A stretch of DNA of 64,000 bases from Peromyscus leucopus (GCF_004664715.2 NC_051071.1:8993410-9057409); one strand, 5' to 3'. Counted from the stretch's first letter, positions 24,128-37,030 are shown. Made by a program: numbers and translations. The notes: generated by a model not told the origin, from the letters alone.

Positions 24128-24512
24128 ACAACGTAGAGCCATCTGAGGGAGTCTTCGACTAAGGGATTGCCCAGATCAGACTGGCCTGTGGCCATGTCTA
24201 TGGAAAATTGTCTTGATTGATGATTGCTGTGTGAAGGCCCAAACCACTATGGGCAGAACTCTCCGTAAGCAAGTGGCCTTGAGCTCTGTAAGAAAGCTAG
24301 CTGAACTTAAGCCAATGAGAGAGCTAGTGGGCAGTGTTCCTTCATAGTTTCTGCTAGAGTTTCCACTGGAGTTCCTGTCTTGTTTTCCCTCAAAGATGGA
24401 TTGTGACCTAGAAGTGTAAAGCAAATAAGTTTCCCCGCACCCTGCTAAGTTTTCTTTCGTCAAAATATGATCATAGCAACAGAATTAAGCTAGAAGGACA
24501 TGTACACTTGTA
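24128..24512 (+). mobile_element. Rodent interspersed repeat with LTR-like 3' half, forward copy
   Basis: Recognisable landmarks in order: 'acgtagagccatctgaggga', 'cagactggcctgtggccatg', 'attgtcttgattgatgattg', 'cactatgggcagaactctcc', 'gatggattgtgacctagaag', 'aagcaaataagtttcc' (degenerate poly(A) signal), 'tgatcatagcaacagaatta'. I recognise the family as common in rodents but cannot name it with certainty. Its 3' half resembles MaLR-type LTRs. A reverse-orientation copy lies at 58728-59065. Confidence 0.65.
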
Positions 24513-25457
24513 CAGTGACTAGTTTTCAGGGATTCCATTAGAATTTCAGAAGTCTTTGCTTAGTGGACAGAGTACTGCCTGCCTTGCCATCTACATAGTA
24601 CTGTGACTAGAATTGTATAGTGTTTACCAAGTCTAATAGTCTCTTGTGGCTTGGGGAACAGAAATTATTTCATCACATAGCTGTGTTATGAAATGTTTCT
24701 GACTCTGTATCCCTGTCTTATTTTAAACTGGTGAAGACCAGAGATGATTGTAGTCCAAATAAAGAGAAACTTGGAGACAAACTTAAGATTGAAATTTTAA
24801 AATAAGTGATGTTTTGGTTCAGGTTGTTCTCAGATAATTTCATACATGTGTACAGTACATTGCTTTGTATTGCCTCTTACCTGTCCTCCTCCACCCATGT
24901 CATCCCTCCTTCCTCCCCACAGGCCCCTTTCCTACACTCTCACTCTTGTTTTGTTTTATGACTCCCCATTTTAACTTGAGCAGTTATAAGTCTGGAACTA
25001 TCCACTGGAGTCTGGTGGGTTCGCCATTTGGTGCACAACTGGAGACAATAGCTCTCCCTTCCCCAGAATTCCTCGATGATCAATAATTCAGCAGGGAGAA
25101 CTAGAGCCCTGTGAGTCTCTCCCAGGTCCGTGATGGCTGTGGACAGGCTCAGCTGTGTGCAAGTCCAGTGCAGGCCGCTGAAGGTGCTGTGATAGCATGC
25201 TTGCCATGGCCATGCCATGCCTTGAAGATTGCATTTCAAATCGTCTCCCTATCTTCAGCCTCTTACGTCTGCTTTCTCCTCTTCAATATTCTCGGGAATT
25301 TAGAGTGGGGTTATATGAATGTTCTGTTTAGGGATGAACACAAAGCCTTCATTTATCTAAGCATGGGTCTCTGAATTAACTGGTGGTGATGGCAGGGAGA
25401 AGCTTCTCTGATTAAGTATGAGAGTAGCATTTGTCTACGGATATGAAGATAAATATT
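24513..25457. other. Unique noncoding stretch
   Basis: Nothing recognised. The 73- and 99-codon frames at 24865-25239 lie on opposite strands over each other. Confidence 0.45.
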
Positions 25458-25728
25458 CAGACAGCAGTTTGGCCAAGGCTGTTACCCTGCTACTCAGAAA
25501 GCTGAGGCAGGAGGATCACCAGAGTCAAGAATTCCTGAGCTATAGTGAGCTAAGCCAATCAGATGTCCATACAGCATTCAACACCAATATGATGAGAGCA
25601 GAGAACTACCAACTTGCTTAAGGAGGGGTGAACCAGCCCACTTCAGAAATGGAGCAGGGCAAAACTGTGCTAATTAATAGAGATTCTTAAAGGAAACCAC
25701 TGTAAACTACCAAAAGGAACTGTAGACT
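25458..25728 (+). pseudogene. 7SL (signal recognition particle) RNA retropseudogene, near full length
   Basis: The sequence follows 7SL RNA from the 5' Alu domain through the S domain. 'ctgctactcagaaagctgag' and 'gcaggaggatca' match the 5' Alu part. 'gccaatcagatgtccat' corresponds to 7SL 'gccgatcgggtgtcc'. 'caccaatatgatga' corresponds to 'catcaatatggtga'. 'aaggaggggtgaacc' is identical to 7SL, followed by an S-domain stretch ending 'gcaaaactgtgctaattaat'. The central S domain, absent from B1 and Alu elements, excludes an ordinary SINE. The 3' Alu part (about 25680-25728) is poorly preserved. A possible TSD 'tatgaag' lies at 25442-25448 and 25729-25735. Divergence is substantial and spread throughout, so this is an old nonfunctional copy. 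A 67-codon frame over it is spurious. Confidence 0.88.
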
Positions 25729-25735
25729 TATGAAG

Positions 25736-26879
25736 CCAGATCAAGACATTAAGATTAAGACAATGATTTGCCAAAAGGAAAAAAAATGAGTCTGGCATAC
25801 AATAGAATGAGAAAATAGCTACAGAAAAAACTAACTGTCTGTGTGTCCCCATCAGTGTGTCGCTGCGCCTCAGTAAATGAGGTGCATGCAGAACAAGGAG
25901 GTTATTGCTTTCCTTCAGCGCAGTTTGAGAATATTTTCTTCAGGCCAAAATACATATTGATTTTCTCATGAGGATAGGAAAAGTCCCTTGCCTGGAAATC
26001 AGCTTGACTTTATGTGCCAGTTCCAACAATGAGGTTAGCTCCTCATTCTGTGGTTGTTGTGTGTCCTCTTCCCAGGGAAGATCTAGTGCCTTTTCCCATG
26101 TCTGAATTCAGCCTCCTTATGCTTTTTTTCTGCAATGTGGTTTTTTTAAAATATGTCCTTATTTAACCTCAATGATTGTCTGAAGCTCTATCCCTTCCTG
26201 AAGTCTTATTTGATGTAATGCTACCATGTTACAAGCTTCCCATGGAAAGAGACTCAAGCAGATAAGTTGGGAGATATGCTTAGCACAGGGCTACAGCTAA
26301 CCCAGGACAGGGCTACTGAGGGTGTCACTGTTTGGTCCTCAGCTTCCAAATGTTTGGCCATCTAAATTCAAGTAGAAAAGGACATATAACCAGTCCAAGC
26401 CACATCCAACATTTACTAATGTTTGCTGAAGAACACTGAATCTGTAGGTCCAATCATGTTCATGTTCTAAATCTTCTGTCACCTTAGATGGAAGACTTAA
26501 GGATAGTTAAGGGTCCATTAGCCTCCGGCAAATCAGGAGGTCAGCTAAGGACAAATGAAAGAGAACACTAATTCATGTAGAGGTAATAAAATAAGGGACC
26601 TCATTATCCTAAAAGGTGATTCCAGCAGGAAATATAAATGGATTTTAAAAGGGGTTGGACATATTTATGAATAGCAGGTTCCTAAATGGTTCTCAAGAGA
26701 AGTAGAGCATGGTCAACCTTTAAGTTGGATGTTGGAGATGATAGTTGTGCCTTCTCAAATCCTGTCTTCTTGGTAGTAGGTTCCATTACTGAAGGGAGCA
26801 CAGGTATGGGTGATGTCAAGTTCTGAAACACATGGGAGAAGAATGGGAACTGTGTAGAAAATGTATTTGAAGCCATACT
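25736..26879. other. Unique noncoding stretch
   Basis: No repeat, RNA or protein recognised. Confidence 0.45.
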
Positions 26880-27335
26880 ACTTTTTAACTAGATGGCCCT
26901 GGAAAAAGTCAAGCATCTGAAAAAAAAAAAGAATAATGATATATAATATGCATAATTTTGGAACTGTGTTTGGAACCTATGGAATAGTATGCTTTCAAAA
27001 ATTATAACTATGTTTTCACTTAACATAATAACATTCTGATCATTCATGTTGTTACAATGACAAGATTTCATTTGTTTTATGACTAAATAGTATTCTACTG
27101 GGGCTGTGTCCCACATTTTCCCTGTCTTTATCCTGGGGATCCCTTGGGTTGATTCCTTAATTATTGTGTACTTCTGCAACAAACATGTACTATAAATATC
27201 TCTTCTGTATATTGATACGATTACTGTGAACCAACCACCACTGGGGTTGCTGGGTCATGTAATAATTCTATTTTTAATTTTCAGAGGTCTCACTACCACA
27301 CTGGTAAATAATTTCACAGTGAATTATACTTTAAA
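26880..27335 (-). mobile_element. Ancient L1 (L1M-like) ORF2-end fragment, minus strand
   Basis: Landmarks on the + strand are complements of the ORF2/3' region of old mammalian L1s: 'tcatgttgttacaatgacaa', 'gactaaatagtattctactg', 'cccacattttccctgtcttt', 'ctgcaacaaacatgtac', 'ggggttgctgggtcatgtaa', 'ttctatttttaattttcag'. Frames are broken throughout. It is much more diverged than the L1 copies at 7 and 39 kb. Confidence 0.72.
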
Positions 27336-27359
27336 ACAGTATATTGTACATGATAGAAA

Positions 27360-27650
27360 CAAGATGGCTCAATCAGAAAAGGGCCTACCATGAAAGCATG
27401 GATACCAGAGTTCGGGTCTTTAGCACCCTTGTACAAGCCAGATGTGGAAGCATACATCTGTAATCCATCACTGGGGGTGCAAGACAAATTGATCCCTTGA
27501 ACTCCTTCCCCTCTAGTCTAGCCAAACAGTTCAGTGAGAGAACCAATCTCATAAGATAAGTGGTGAGCAAGTGAGGAAGACCTGACATAGACCTCAGGCC
27601 TCCACATACATACACACACATTCAGGTGAATTCATGAACATGTACATACA
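27360..27650 (+). mobile_element. B4A-type SINE, forward orientation
   Basis: It opens with an ID/tRNA-like half ('agatggctcaatcagaaaag', 'catggataccagagttcggg'). A B1-like half follows ('aagccagatgtggaagcata', 'tctgtaatccatcactgggg', 'tcagtgagagaaccaatctc'), then the typical B4 3' end 'gtgaggaagacctgacatag' / 'cctcaggcctccacatacat' and a CA/CATA-rich tail. It is moderately diverged. Confidence 0.82.
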
Positions 27651-29977
27651 CCTCTCTCTGTCACATGTAGTTGTAGTTGTCATACTGTACGTATATCTGT
27701 GGAAATGGAAATGATACTCTGTCACTTTCCAAGCACAGTCATCCGTGCTGGGCAGATGGTTTTATGATATCCCTGGATATTCCATCTGTGGATCTGTGTT
27801 TTCCAGAAGACTGTTATCCATGGAATTCTGGTGACCTGACATGGCTTTGGAGAAACTGCTTCTCATATCAGAGCTGACTATTGTGACTGACTACAGATGT
27901 AACCTCAGAGATTGGTAGAAGAATTAGATGCCCACAGCCTATGCCTGATCTACCACTTATCATAATGCCTGATGTTTTTTTACACAGATGAGACTTTGTA
28001 CAGATCAGAAAGCTTTCCAAGTTCCCCTGTTAAGTAAAAACATAGTACCCTTAGTGAGAACCACCAACATCATTGACTCACCAGCTCACCTAAAGAATTG
28101 GAACCCTGAGAAGTTTAAAACAATTAAAAATTATTAATTGCTAAGGACAATGAGATTTAGAGGAAGATAACTCTTTTGGTTGGGAAAATACTTGGAGGAG
28201 CCCTTACTCTGAAGACAGGCAAAAGCCTTTGGACCTATTATTGAAAATAATTAAAAGAAAGGAATAACATCATTCTGCATAATAAAAATGACCATAAAAT
28301 TAAACCTTTATAGTGATAGTTAACAAAATTGGGTGCCTACACTTTTTGCTTCATTGTCCAAGGAACAAATGACTGCTGAGGAGTCTCCTGAAACAAGGAT
28401 GGCCAAGAGACTTAAAGCTTAAAGAAATGTAATTTTCACTTTCATATTTCTCTTATTTCTGTGATGATGTGATCTTTTCTACTTCATCCAAATGCTAAAA
28501 GGTTCAAGTTTGCTGATGCAATGCCTTGCCATGGGTGGTCTTTGGGAGGAAGCAAAAGAGATGGAGAAAAAGATTCATACACGGTGATGTGGTCAAGGAA
28601 AGAGGAGCCAGAGGAAGCTGTGCATGGGAAAAGCTCTATGGGAGTGGACAGAAAGGAGGACTTCCCTTCCCAAATGTACTATTTGGGGATTGAGGTGTGT
28701 TTTTCAATTTGTGACATTGGGCTGAGTCTTTCATCAGGAAATTCCAATGGGAATGTAGTTTCAGGTGATGGGAAGACTTGGGACAGTCCAGATATTTAGA
28801 TGTTATCAATCAAAGACCTTTTAAATAAATTTGAATCTAAGTTTCCAGAGACGATGACCTATTGCTTTCACCACTATTAATTATAGAGACATGAACTAAA
28901 GCAATTAATATTGATTAAATCAACACTTGTTTTTAATTGCTGCACACACTGTTAGAAACTTCATAAGACACCTTTATCTCCAATATTCAGTTGACTCTCC
29001 CAGAAACATTCTAGTATGGAGAACTGTTGATATTTTATTTCCTTTCTTCGTCCTTTTCATTTTTCCCCAAGTTTAGGTACTAAGAAATCCAATCCTTCAC
29101 AAAGTTATATTTCATTGTGTAAAGGCAATGCCTTGGATATTTGTTCAAGGTTAAATACTTGACTCACAGAGTTGGTTAAAAACCTGACATGGAGAAGAAT
29201 TGTTGGTTTTGCTACAGTTTATGAACCATGGTATTCAACATTAATATAGGGAATGTAGAGGGGACATTTGCTGATCCAAATGCACAGATCTCTGGTATCT
29301 TGGACACACAGAACAATATGTAAAGTAATAGCAAAAACAAACAGCTTAAGAAAAGCAGAGCAAGGTATCCTTGTAATTCTGAAAAGGATTTACAACCTAT
29401 ATAAACATGAGTCATAAACCCATGGGTAAATATATCCAGCTCTTTCAGGGAGATGCTTCGTTTATATATGGGAACTAAAAACTCAAGATAAGAGAGAGGG
29501 TCAACAACACAAAAAAAAAAGACCAACATTACCCAGAACATGTAATGCCGTAGTAAACGACTGTCCTGACATTTCAGTTACAGACTTTTGATTTTTAATT
29601 TCCTTAGCACCTGCGTTCCTTTCCTAAGAACAAGGCATGCCAGTAATCCTCTCAGAACATTTCAGGTTGTATATTCTCAGGGAAGACATTCTCTATCAAA
29701 TGTCGGGAAAATTCCCGTTAACTGTATACTACTTTATGTCCACTAGAAAGAACCAAGCTATGTCTGCCAGTGAGAAGCCAAGGCATCTCCAGCCACACAC
29801 CTGCTGAAGTTACTTATTCTGTCAGTGGGTAGAAGCATCGACTGTCCAGGTCACAAGTGAAACAGCATGTTTGCCACATACTGTGGTCAATAGAAATGTA
29901 GGAAACCCAACACTTGCCCTCAAGCACCTAAGTGTTTCTTACTTTTGAACTCTAAGCCAAAATAAGGTAGGAAATAG
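27651..29977. other. Unique noncoding stretch
   Basis: No repeat recognised. A 109-codon minus-strand frame at 29212-29541 contains many hydrophobic residues because of A/T-rich codons and resembles no known membrane protein. Confidence 0.45.
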
Positions 29978-30105
29978 CCAGGCAAGGTAGCTCACCACTG
30001 TATTACCAGCACTCAGGAAACCCAGACAGGAGGATTGGAAGCTTGAGGCCAACCTGGGCTACACAGTGATATACTCTCAGCAGAACAAAATGAAACAAGA
30101 CAAAA
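29978..30105 (+). mobile_element. Old B1 (PB1-like) SINE, forward orientation
   Basis: 'agccaggcaaggtagctcac', 'ccagcactcaggaaaccc', 'caggaggattggaagcttga' and 'ggccaacctgggctacacag' follow the B1 body, with an 'aaaatgaaacaagacaaaat' A-rich tail. CpGs are lost and point changes are many, so it is an early B1. Confidence 0.8.
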
Positions 30106-31811
30106 TTAAAGAAAAGGAGCTTAGGACAGTGTCAGGTACTCAGTAGCTTCTGTAATAAGCATGTCTAATGAGCAACAGTTTTATATAGGGAAGGCTGTAT
30201 ATAAGGAGGTCTATTCCTTCCATGTTCTTTGCAACCAAGATTCTCTTCTCTTAATTGAACACTAGTTGGCACTGATAACAGTTACGTATAAGCTAAACAC
30301 TTTAGGTTATCAAAAAAATCTTATACTAAACAACTTCTATGATAAATAGCCCTTTCCTGTTTTTATCCTCTACCAGACATTTAACGGCTTAGTAGCTCAC
30401 TTTTCACATACTCATTTACGAACATTCAATTAATTGTGTAAGGATTTTATATTTCTTTGCTTTACAATAGGTAGCATAACTATACATATGAATGTATGCA
30501 CATGTATGAATGTTTGTGTACATAAAATGTACTTTTTGTACTTAATAACATGGACACTCTTTAGATCAACTGGATGTAGATAATAGTAATTGAATGTTGG
30601 TGTGGACATCAGTCATTTCTATATTTGGTAGGTAATTATTTTTCTTTTAAAATATTAGACCAATAAATGTATTTGTATTGAATTCTCTTGTGGTGAAATT
30701 TATACAAGACAGAAATCTAGAAAATTATTGCTGAGATTAAAGAGTCTTTTGCATGCATATTCACAAATTGGTTTCCAAAATGCTCAGTCCACATTTCACA
30801 AACACTGTTCAAGAAGGCATACTCTCAACCTGCACAATAGTTCTGTGCACCCTAGAAATCAGCTTTCAGGGTCGGCCTTGTGCTATCAATCATGTACGAG
30901 CACCCCAGCCTGGATGCAAAGCCTCCACAACATGAATTCAGAGTAACATGGATACAGGGCCTTATTCTTCACATCTTCTCTGTCTACGAAGTCATTCATA
31001 TTGGCCTATGGAGTAGCACTGTTTTTGAAGCCAAATCTCTCTTTTCATTCACTCAACCTTTGCACAAGATTATTCTTCCATCTCTGTGTTCCTCTTCTAT
31101 CCTGCTGCCTCTTTCTTTCTGCCCAGTTTCTCCATGTTCTTTATGCCCTGCATTCTCCCTCAGTCTTTCTAAAGCCTTCGCCTCACTGTTCTGTCCATTT
31201 CTTTATTCATCATGTTTTATTCATTTCTGTCTCTTGGCACTTTTGTGCAATGTCTTTTGTTAGGTGAGGTTCTTTATGAATATACTAGTTCTTCATACTG
31301 CATGGTAATATCTCCTTTTTTTCCATCTAGATTTTTCATATAGACACCTAATTTTTAAATGAAATTGAATGAAATGACCAATGAAATAGAGATCATAATT
31401 TACTCAGTACATGTAAGGAATGAAGCAGAAGGGTAATAAGTACGTTTCTAACCAAAGCCATTAGGCACATGGGAATTCCCATTTCAAAACTCAGGAACTT
31501 ACAGAGAGTATTGCTTGGAGATGATGATGCTATAGTCGGACAAGCCTCAATTGGGGCACTACTGGTCATCAGGCTGGCCATGTACACAAGGTTGGACCAC
31601 ATGCCATGCTGACATTAGAAAGCTGGAACTTGAAATACAGATACAGACATCCCTCTCTTTGTTTCACACCCTTTTATTTTGAGGCTCCAAAGAAGGTCTG
31701 ACCAGTGCCAGGCAGAAAGCTTTCAGTCTCCTCCTATTCAGTACAGCAACCACAGGTACCACAAAGTAATTCCTCATGTGAGGCAAGTTGGCAGTGGTCA
31801 CACATGTGTTA

Positions 31812-31812
<1 letters not shown>
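30106..31812. other. Unique noncoding stretch
   Basis: The strand around 31080-31230 is pyrimidine-rich and gives overlapping 88- and 127-codon frames with no recognisable domain. No interspersed repeat is seen. Confidence 0.45.

Positions 31813-31814
<2 letters not shown>

Positions 31815-31856
<42 letters not shown>
31815..31856. repeat. (TG)n microsatellite
   Basis: About 20 TG units. Confidence 0.96.
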
Positions 31857-31858
<2 letters not shown>

Positions 31859-33710
31859 GGTAAGCATTGTGACTTGTTTTCTCTGGGGTGGCTGACCTTC
31901 AGTAGCTTCTTCACACGTGTATATCTTAGTTTTCAGTTTTTAAAGGCTTTCCTTATTAAACGTTAGCTCATGACCATTCCCTTGCCATTTTCCAGGCAAA
32001 CCCAACTTTCCTCATTGTCACGTGGTCTCATCACCCTGCCTCAACCTCATATTTCCTTGTGGTCAGACAACTTAGTGTCAATAACTGGTTAGTTAGGCCC
32101 TCTTCAGCCCACTGTATCTCTGGTCCATGGGGCCTCCATGCCCAGCCATATCTTCACCCCAAATTCTTAGCTATCATACCTTTTAATCCACACAAAGCAT
32201 GATCAGACTCATCCTCCCTTTTGAAGAAGGAATTCTTCACTGGTCCATCTTACTGTGGACATTCTTCAACCACAGAGTGCGGTTCAGGTTTTGTAGGTAG
32301 TTAATATATTAAACCAGGGATTAGTGTTAGGGAATAAGAGGTTCAGTGCTAGGGAATAAGAGGTTCAGTGGGCATATCATACAGAAATTTTTTGCAGAAA
32401 GGACAAATACATGTATGCCCAGTTTGTTTCAATGTTTCCATTTCAGAATGCCAACGGCAGCCTAATGGCAGATCAAATGATGAAGCAAGGCCATTCACCA
32501 GCTTAAATCTGATTTGTCTTAATACAGCATTTTACCAAGGAAAGCACCAAGGGGCCTCTGTGTTACTGCTGTTGCTGGTGTTATTTAACCCATCTATTCT
32601 GTCTAATAAAAAAGCTGAAGAAATAAAAAACTATTGATCTTTATTTATTGACTTCTGTGTGAGTATAGTTAAAGTTGACGCAGATCAATCACAATAAAGT
32701 TAAATGGATAGTATAGTATAACACAACCTGGGATTGTAAATGGAGTCTTAATTATGGGAGTGTTCACATTTTTTTATATGCAGATTTGGTAGGAATAGAG
32801 GTTTCCAAGATCTCTGATAGTAGAGGTGGCAGAATTTTTACCATCTTCACACATTGTTCAGCAGTGTTTCCATTTTTCTTTGAAGAGCAGGAAAGGGGGA
32901 GGAAAAGGAAGTAGAAGAGCTATTTCTAAAATACCTTATTAAGTTTGTGTTTCCCTCTGCTCATCTTTAGAGATCCTAAGCGAAATTAATTTTACACATG
33001 GCAACTTAAAGTTGGATGGATGAGAGATAACCAGACACGATGAAGCAGCTTCCTTGGAGCAGAATGTCAGCCTTCAGCGTGGAAGGCAGCGGCAGCAACA
33101 TAGTTTCTATCCTGTCGAACTTGAACAGTATGCCACAGACCTGTTCCTCTCACCTCTACCTCTTATTCCCACATTCCTGTGTTTCTGGGCAAGGAGAAAA
33201 AAATATTCTCCTAAATGTTACAAAAGGGAGAGGTTTTTTTTTTTTAATCTCTTCTTTTGGAGTTGTCTTAGATCAAACTGCTCAGCTAGTGACATTGCCT
33301 TGCTAATAACATTTGTTTCTGTCTCCTATGCAAATAAAGGCAGTCATAACAGTATATATTAGCAGGATAAATAGGCATCCTTGTCTTTCTGACAGTTGAA
33401 TTATCTTTAACTTCAGTCACCTACAAATTCACTACCAATTCCTCTATTTCAGATCTTGCCCCAAATTCAGCATTGGTTTGAGAGCAATATCTGCTGATCA
33501 ACTAAGGGTCTATGTGAGGACTGAAGCCCAACCAACCTTCCCTCATTCCGTCTGTGTTCAGAAGGGGACTCACTGAGCACATGAGCTCTCTCACCATTGT
33601 TTGTTCCTGTGACTACAATCCTTAGGCTACTGACCATGGCCAGGTTTTTGGATACAATGGAATTAAGTATCCACAATACAATATGCAATTATTCCTAATG
33701 TTGTGGTGCA
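31857..33710. other. Unique noncoding stretch with one short tandem duplication
   Basis: At 32324-32367 a 22-bp unit ('gtgttagggaataagaggtt' plus 'ca') is repeated with one mismatch. Otherwise nothing is recognised. An octamer ATGCAAAT lies near 33328. Confidence 0.5.
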
Positions 33711-33768
33711 TAAAATATAACCATATATTATGTATGTAAAATATAACCATATATTATATATAAACTAT

Positions 33769-33802
<34 letters not shown>
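33711..33802. repeat. A+T-rich duplication and (TA)n tract
   Basis: 'aaaatataaccatatattat' occurs twice in tandem (starting near 33711 and 33737) and leads into an uninterrupted TA run at about 33771-33801. Confidence 0.9.
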
Positions 33803-33806
<4 letters not shown>

Positions 33807-35081
33807 CTGGCTTTATTTATAAATATCACATGCCAAAGTTAACAATGCTAACAGAATTTGTGAAAATGTATGGTCCTGCCTGTATTGTACTTCTATGAGA
33901 TTTAAAATAATAAGAAAATATTTTGGTGGGGCTTAGAAATATGATCTTACCACACATACACTTTTCTCTTCCCCATTCTCTCCACAAAAAAACCAGAACT
34001 GATAGAAACTATCCATGCCCTTATGTAAAGGTGAGAAAAATGGGACCATTTCTCAGGGAATAAATGTTTCTTTGATTTCCTTTTCTTCTTCAATTGGTCA
34101 CCATTAATTTTAAACTTTCTTGGCATTTTCTAGGCAATAAGAAGAGGGAAGCGAGGGGCCTTTGGAGGGGGCTCTGGCCCTTTCTGTAATGTGCTCACAA
34201 CTAGCTGTCCATTTTGAAACACAGCTTGTCTGCATACAGAGATCACTTCTATCCTTTGCATTCAAGACAATTGACAATTGGTCCAAATGCAGGAAATAAG
34301 GGTCACAGCAATTTCCATAAGGGGCATAGTTAATGCGATTCTTGCCATTCCTAATGCTGCATGAAAATACCAAGTTTTGTACAAAAATCAGTTCTGAGTG
34401 CATACCTCCATCCCCCAGTAAATAGAACCTTCAATCTCTTTGGGAAGAGCTAGAAATCAAGGATGGCTAACTCATTTCTGGAGGATAGTGTCTCCAAGCC
34501 TGTCTCTGTCAGCCATTTAAAAAGTTTATTGTGATGTTCACAACACATTTACCGCATCAGGAGTCAGACAGAGGAGAATGTATGGAGAAAGAAAATTGTT
34601 CCCTGCAAAATATCATGTTGTAAATAAATTATTTTGTAAAATCTATTTAATTTATTTATTTTGATTAACAGCAATAGTTGGAGATATTTGAGAATTCATG
34701 TAGAAATCAAGGAACTCATGAAACTCAATGGCTTATTATTTTTGTTTAATTATTTTTCTTGATTGGGTATGCATGTGGCAGTATTTGCTGTGCATACTCA
34801 AATGCTGATGAATAGTGTATTAATTAGGATTAGGTTCAGCTGCTCATAACAGAAAAAAAAATAAGTGGTGGTGGCTTTGGATGAAAAATACGTGCTTATT
34901 TCTATGTGACATGAAAATCTGGAGGAATGAAGTCCAGGACTGGCATGACAGTTCTACGTCCCCAAGGCCCCTCCAACTAACTACTCCGACGCTCCTAGAC
35001 CACCGCCTGTAACCTCACTTACTCTTGTAGCTCTGGTGGTAGAAGCTTGAAGACAGGAAGGGTAAGAAGAAAAATACAAAG

Positions 35082-35083
<2 letters not shown>
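33803..35083. other. Unique noncoding stretch
   Basis: A+T-rich around 34610-34680. Nothing else recognised. Confidence 0.45.
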
Positions 35084-35084
<1 letters not shown>

Positions 35085-35132
<48 letters not shown>

Positions 35133-35150
35133 TCTCTCTTTCTCCCCCCC
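35085..35150. repeat. (TC)n microsatellite
   Basis: About 22 TC units, then a looser pyrimidine tract. Its complement gives an R-E repeat frame that is spurious. Confidence 0.95.
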
Positions 35151-35949
35151 TCATCCCACCTGTTCCTGCACTTCTAGGAGATTGTACCATAAGTCTTAAT
35201 TCTATGAAGTCCTGTTAAAGATTACATTAATATCAGAAAATGGGAGAGCAGAAATTGGGGTTCTACAAGAAGCCCATCCCCGATCAATCCATAACCCCAC
35301 TAAGGGGATAAAGGGCCCACCATCTCTTCTTTCTTCAATAGACACCTTTGAAAGCACTATAAAATTTTCCCTTTTCCTTGATGTCTTTGCTTTAAAATAT
35401 ACCGATGGCTAATTAGATCGGCAGCCTTGTTGCATGCCACACAAGCAAATAGGATCCATACCCTCATGGAATTTGTGGCATGCAATGTGTAGTTATTGTT
35501 CTGTTTGTCCTGTTTCAATCTAGGTCTATGATTCTTAAGCCATCAAGGGTTGAAAAGGATGAAGCTGAGGAGCATAGAAACTGCTTAGTAAAACACAGTC
35601 AGTAGGCTTTTTAGCAGATTGCTGTTCCACAGCATAACCTTGGTGCTTGTTTATATAAGGACATGGCTCTAGGTGTTGCTTTGGATGTAATCCATTACGT
35701 TATCCTTAACCAGTTCCACATTTTCACATCATTTCATTGATAGTACCTATGATTATTTAAGAATTATGTCAGCATTTCTTTCTTTCTTCCCTGTGGTGGT
35801 TCCCTCCACACATTTCTTTACCAATACTTTACGATCAAGTCTTGTCCACAAGTAACTCACTCATTCTTATTTTATTTGGGTGACCCGGGGAATGGTCCTT
35901 ATTTCATGGCAACCCTTAGAAGAATCAGCCTGACAACAGCTATGGAGAG
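35151..35949. other. Unique noncoding stretch
   Basis: No repeat or gene recognised. Confidence 0.45.
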
Positions 35950-35950
35950 G

Positions 35951-35971
35951 GGCAGCACCATGGACAGCAGC
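35951..35971 (+). promoter_or_regulatory. RE1/NRSE-like motif (candidate REST binding site)
   Basis: The core 'cagcaccatggacagc' at 35953-35968 agrees at every position with the usual RE1 consensus (CAGCACC, two-base spacer, GGACAGC). Only the outer positions (first two bases and two near the 3' end) depart from it. REST binds this 21-bp element to silence neuronal genes in non-neuronal cells. The motif is seen directly; occupancy and target gene are unknown. It is in unique DNA, not in a recognised repeat. Confidence 0.65.
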
Positions 35972-36936
35972 ACTGGCCTCCCACAGTCCCATTAAAGTTT
36001 TGTGTATGTCTTTGCTAGGCCAGCCCTGGTGTTGTAGAGATTCAAATGACTTGGAAAGAGGAGAATGTTAGGGAAAAAGGATAGTACTAGCTTATCTGGG
36101 CACCCCCCACTGACTCTTCTTATCCCTCACTTTCACCTCAACCTAACCAGAATTTCACTCCTTACAACTTTTAATTAATTTTCAACTTCTACCTCTATTA
36201 CCAGACTATGAGAAGTACGATCTACTCAAGATAATTTCTTCTAATTTGTTCAGAATACATTTCTTCAGCATTTGGTATTTATTTTTTTTATTTAAGTCAA
36301 TGAACAAGGCATACTTCAAATGATTTGATATATTGCCAGGATTAATTAAGAGGAATGCCTAGACTCCTGAGTCACTGGGTCCTGTTTGTTGTTGTCCAAC
36401 TCAAACACAACTTGTTCTAATGGTTCTGATTCATTCCTTCTTCTTCACACTTATTTTTTTCTACAGTGACACTAGAGTCCAAGTCTTTATCTTGTAGATA
36501 ATTAATTGAAATCCAAGAAAAATTGTATAATGAGCTCAGTCATGTGGAAGGTTGGGCATGTGGAAGGTGGCAGATTTGGGCATGAATTTCTTATTTCTTT
36601 GATCATGGACTCACCTCATTCTGATCTATTCTAACATATCACTTCTCTGAGATCTGAACAGTAGTAAAATTCAAGATGGCTAAAATGTATATAGTTTATG
36701 GTCAGACTAGAAGATATCTAATTCAACTACTTCTCAGATTTCGGCAACACGTCAATGTTTTTCACTCTGTTATCTGTTAATCTTCATCTTTATTCATCTT
36801 TTTTGAAAACAGAGTTATTGAGCATCATATACTATCTATTCTGAATGAACAACTGGTTCTGTCTGCTTTGACCTAGCAGTTGTGTACTAATGAGTAAAAA
36901 AACTAGATGTGCTCACAAAACCAAGAGCTCTTACTC

Positions 36937-36940
<4 letters not shown>
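35972..36940. other. Unique noncoding stretch
   Basis: A short near-tandem duplication of 'catgtggaaggt' lies at 36541-36568. Otherwise nothing is recognised. Confidence 0.45.
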
Positions 36941-36981
<41 letters not shown>

Positions 36982-37030
36982 TCCACACATGTGTGTGTAC
37001 ATGTGTATGCATATTACATGAACATACATG
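36940..37030. repeat. (GT)n microsatellite with TG/CATG-rich flank
   Basis: GT units at 36941-36974 are followed by an imperfect TGTG/CATG-rich region to about 37030. Confidence 0.93.
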
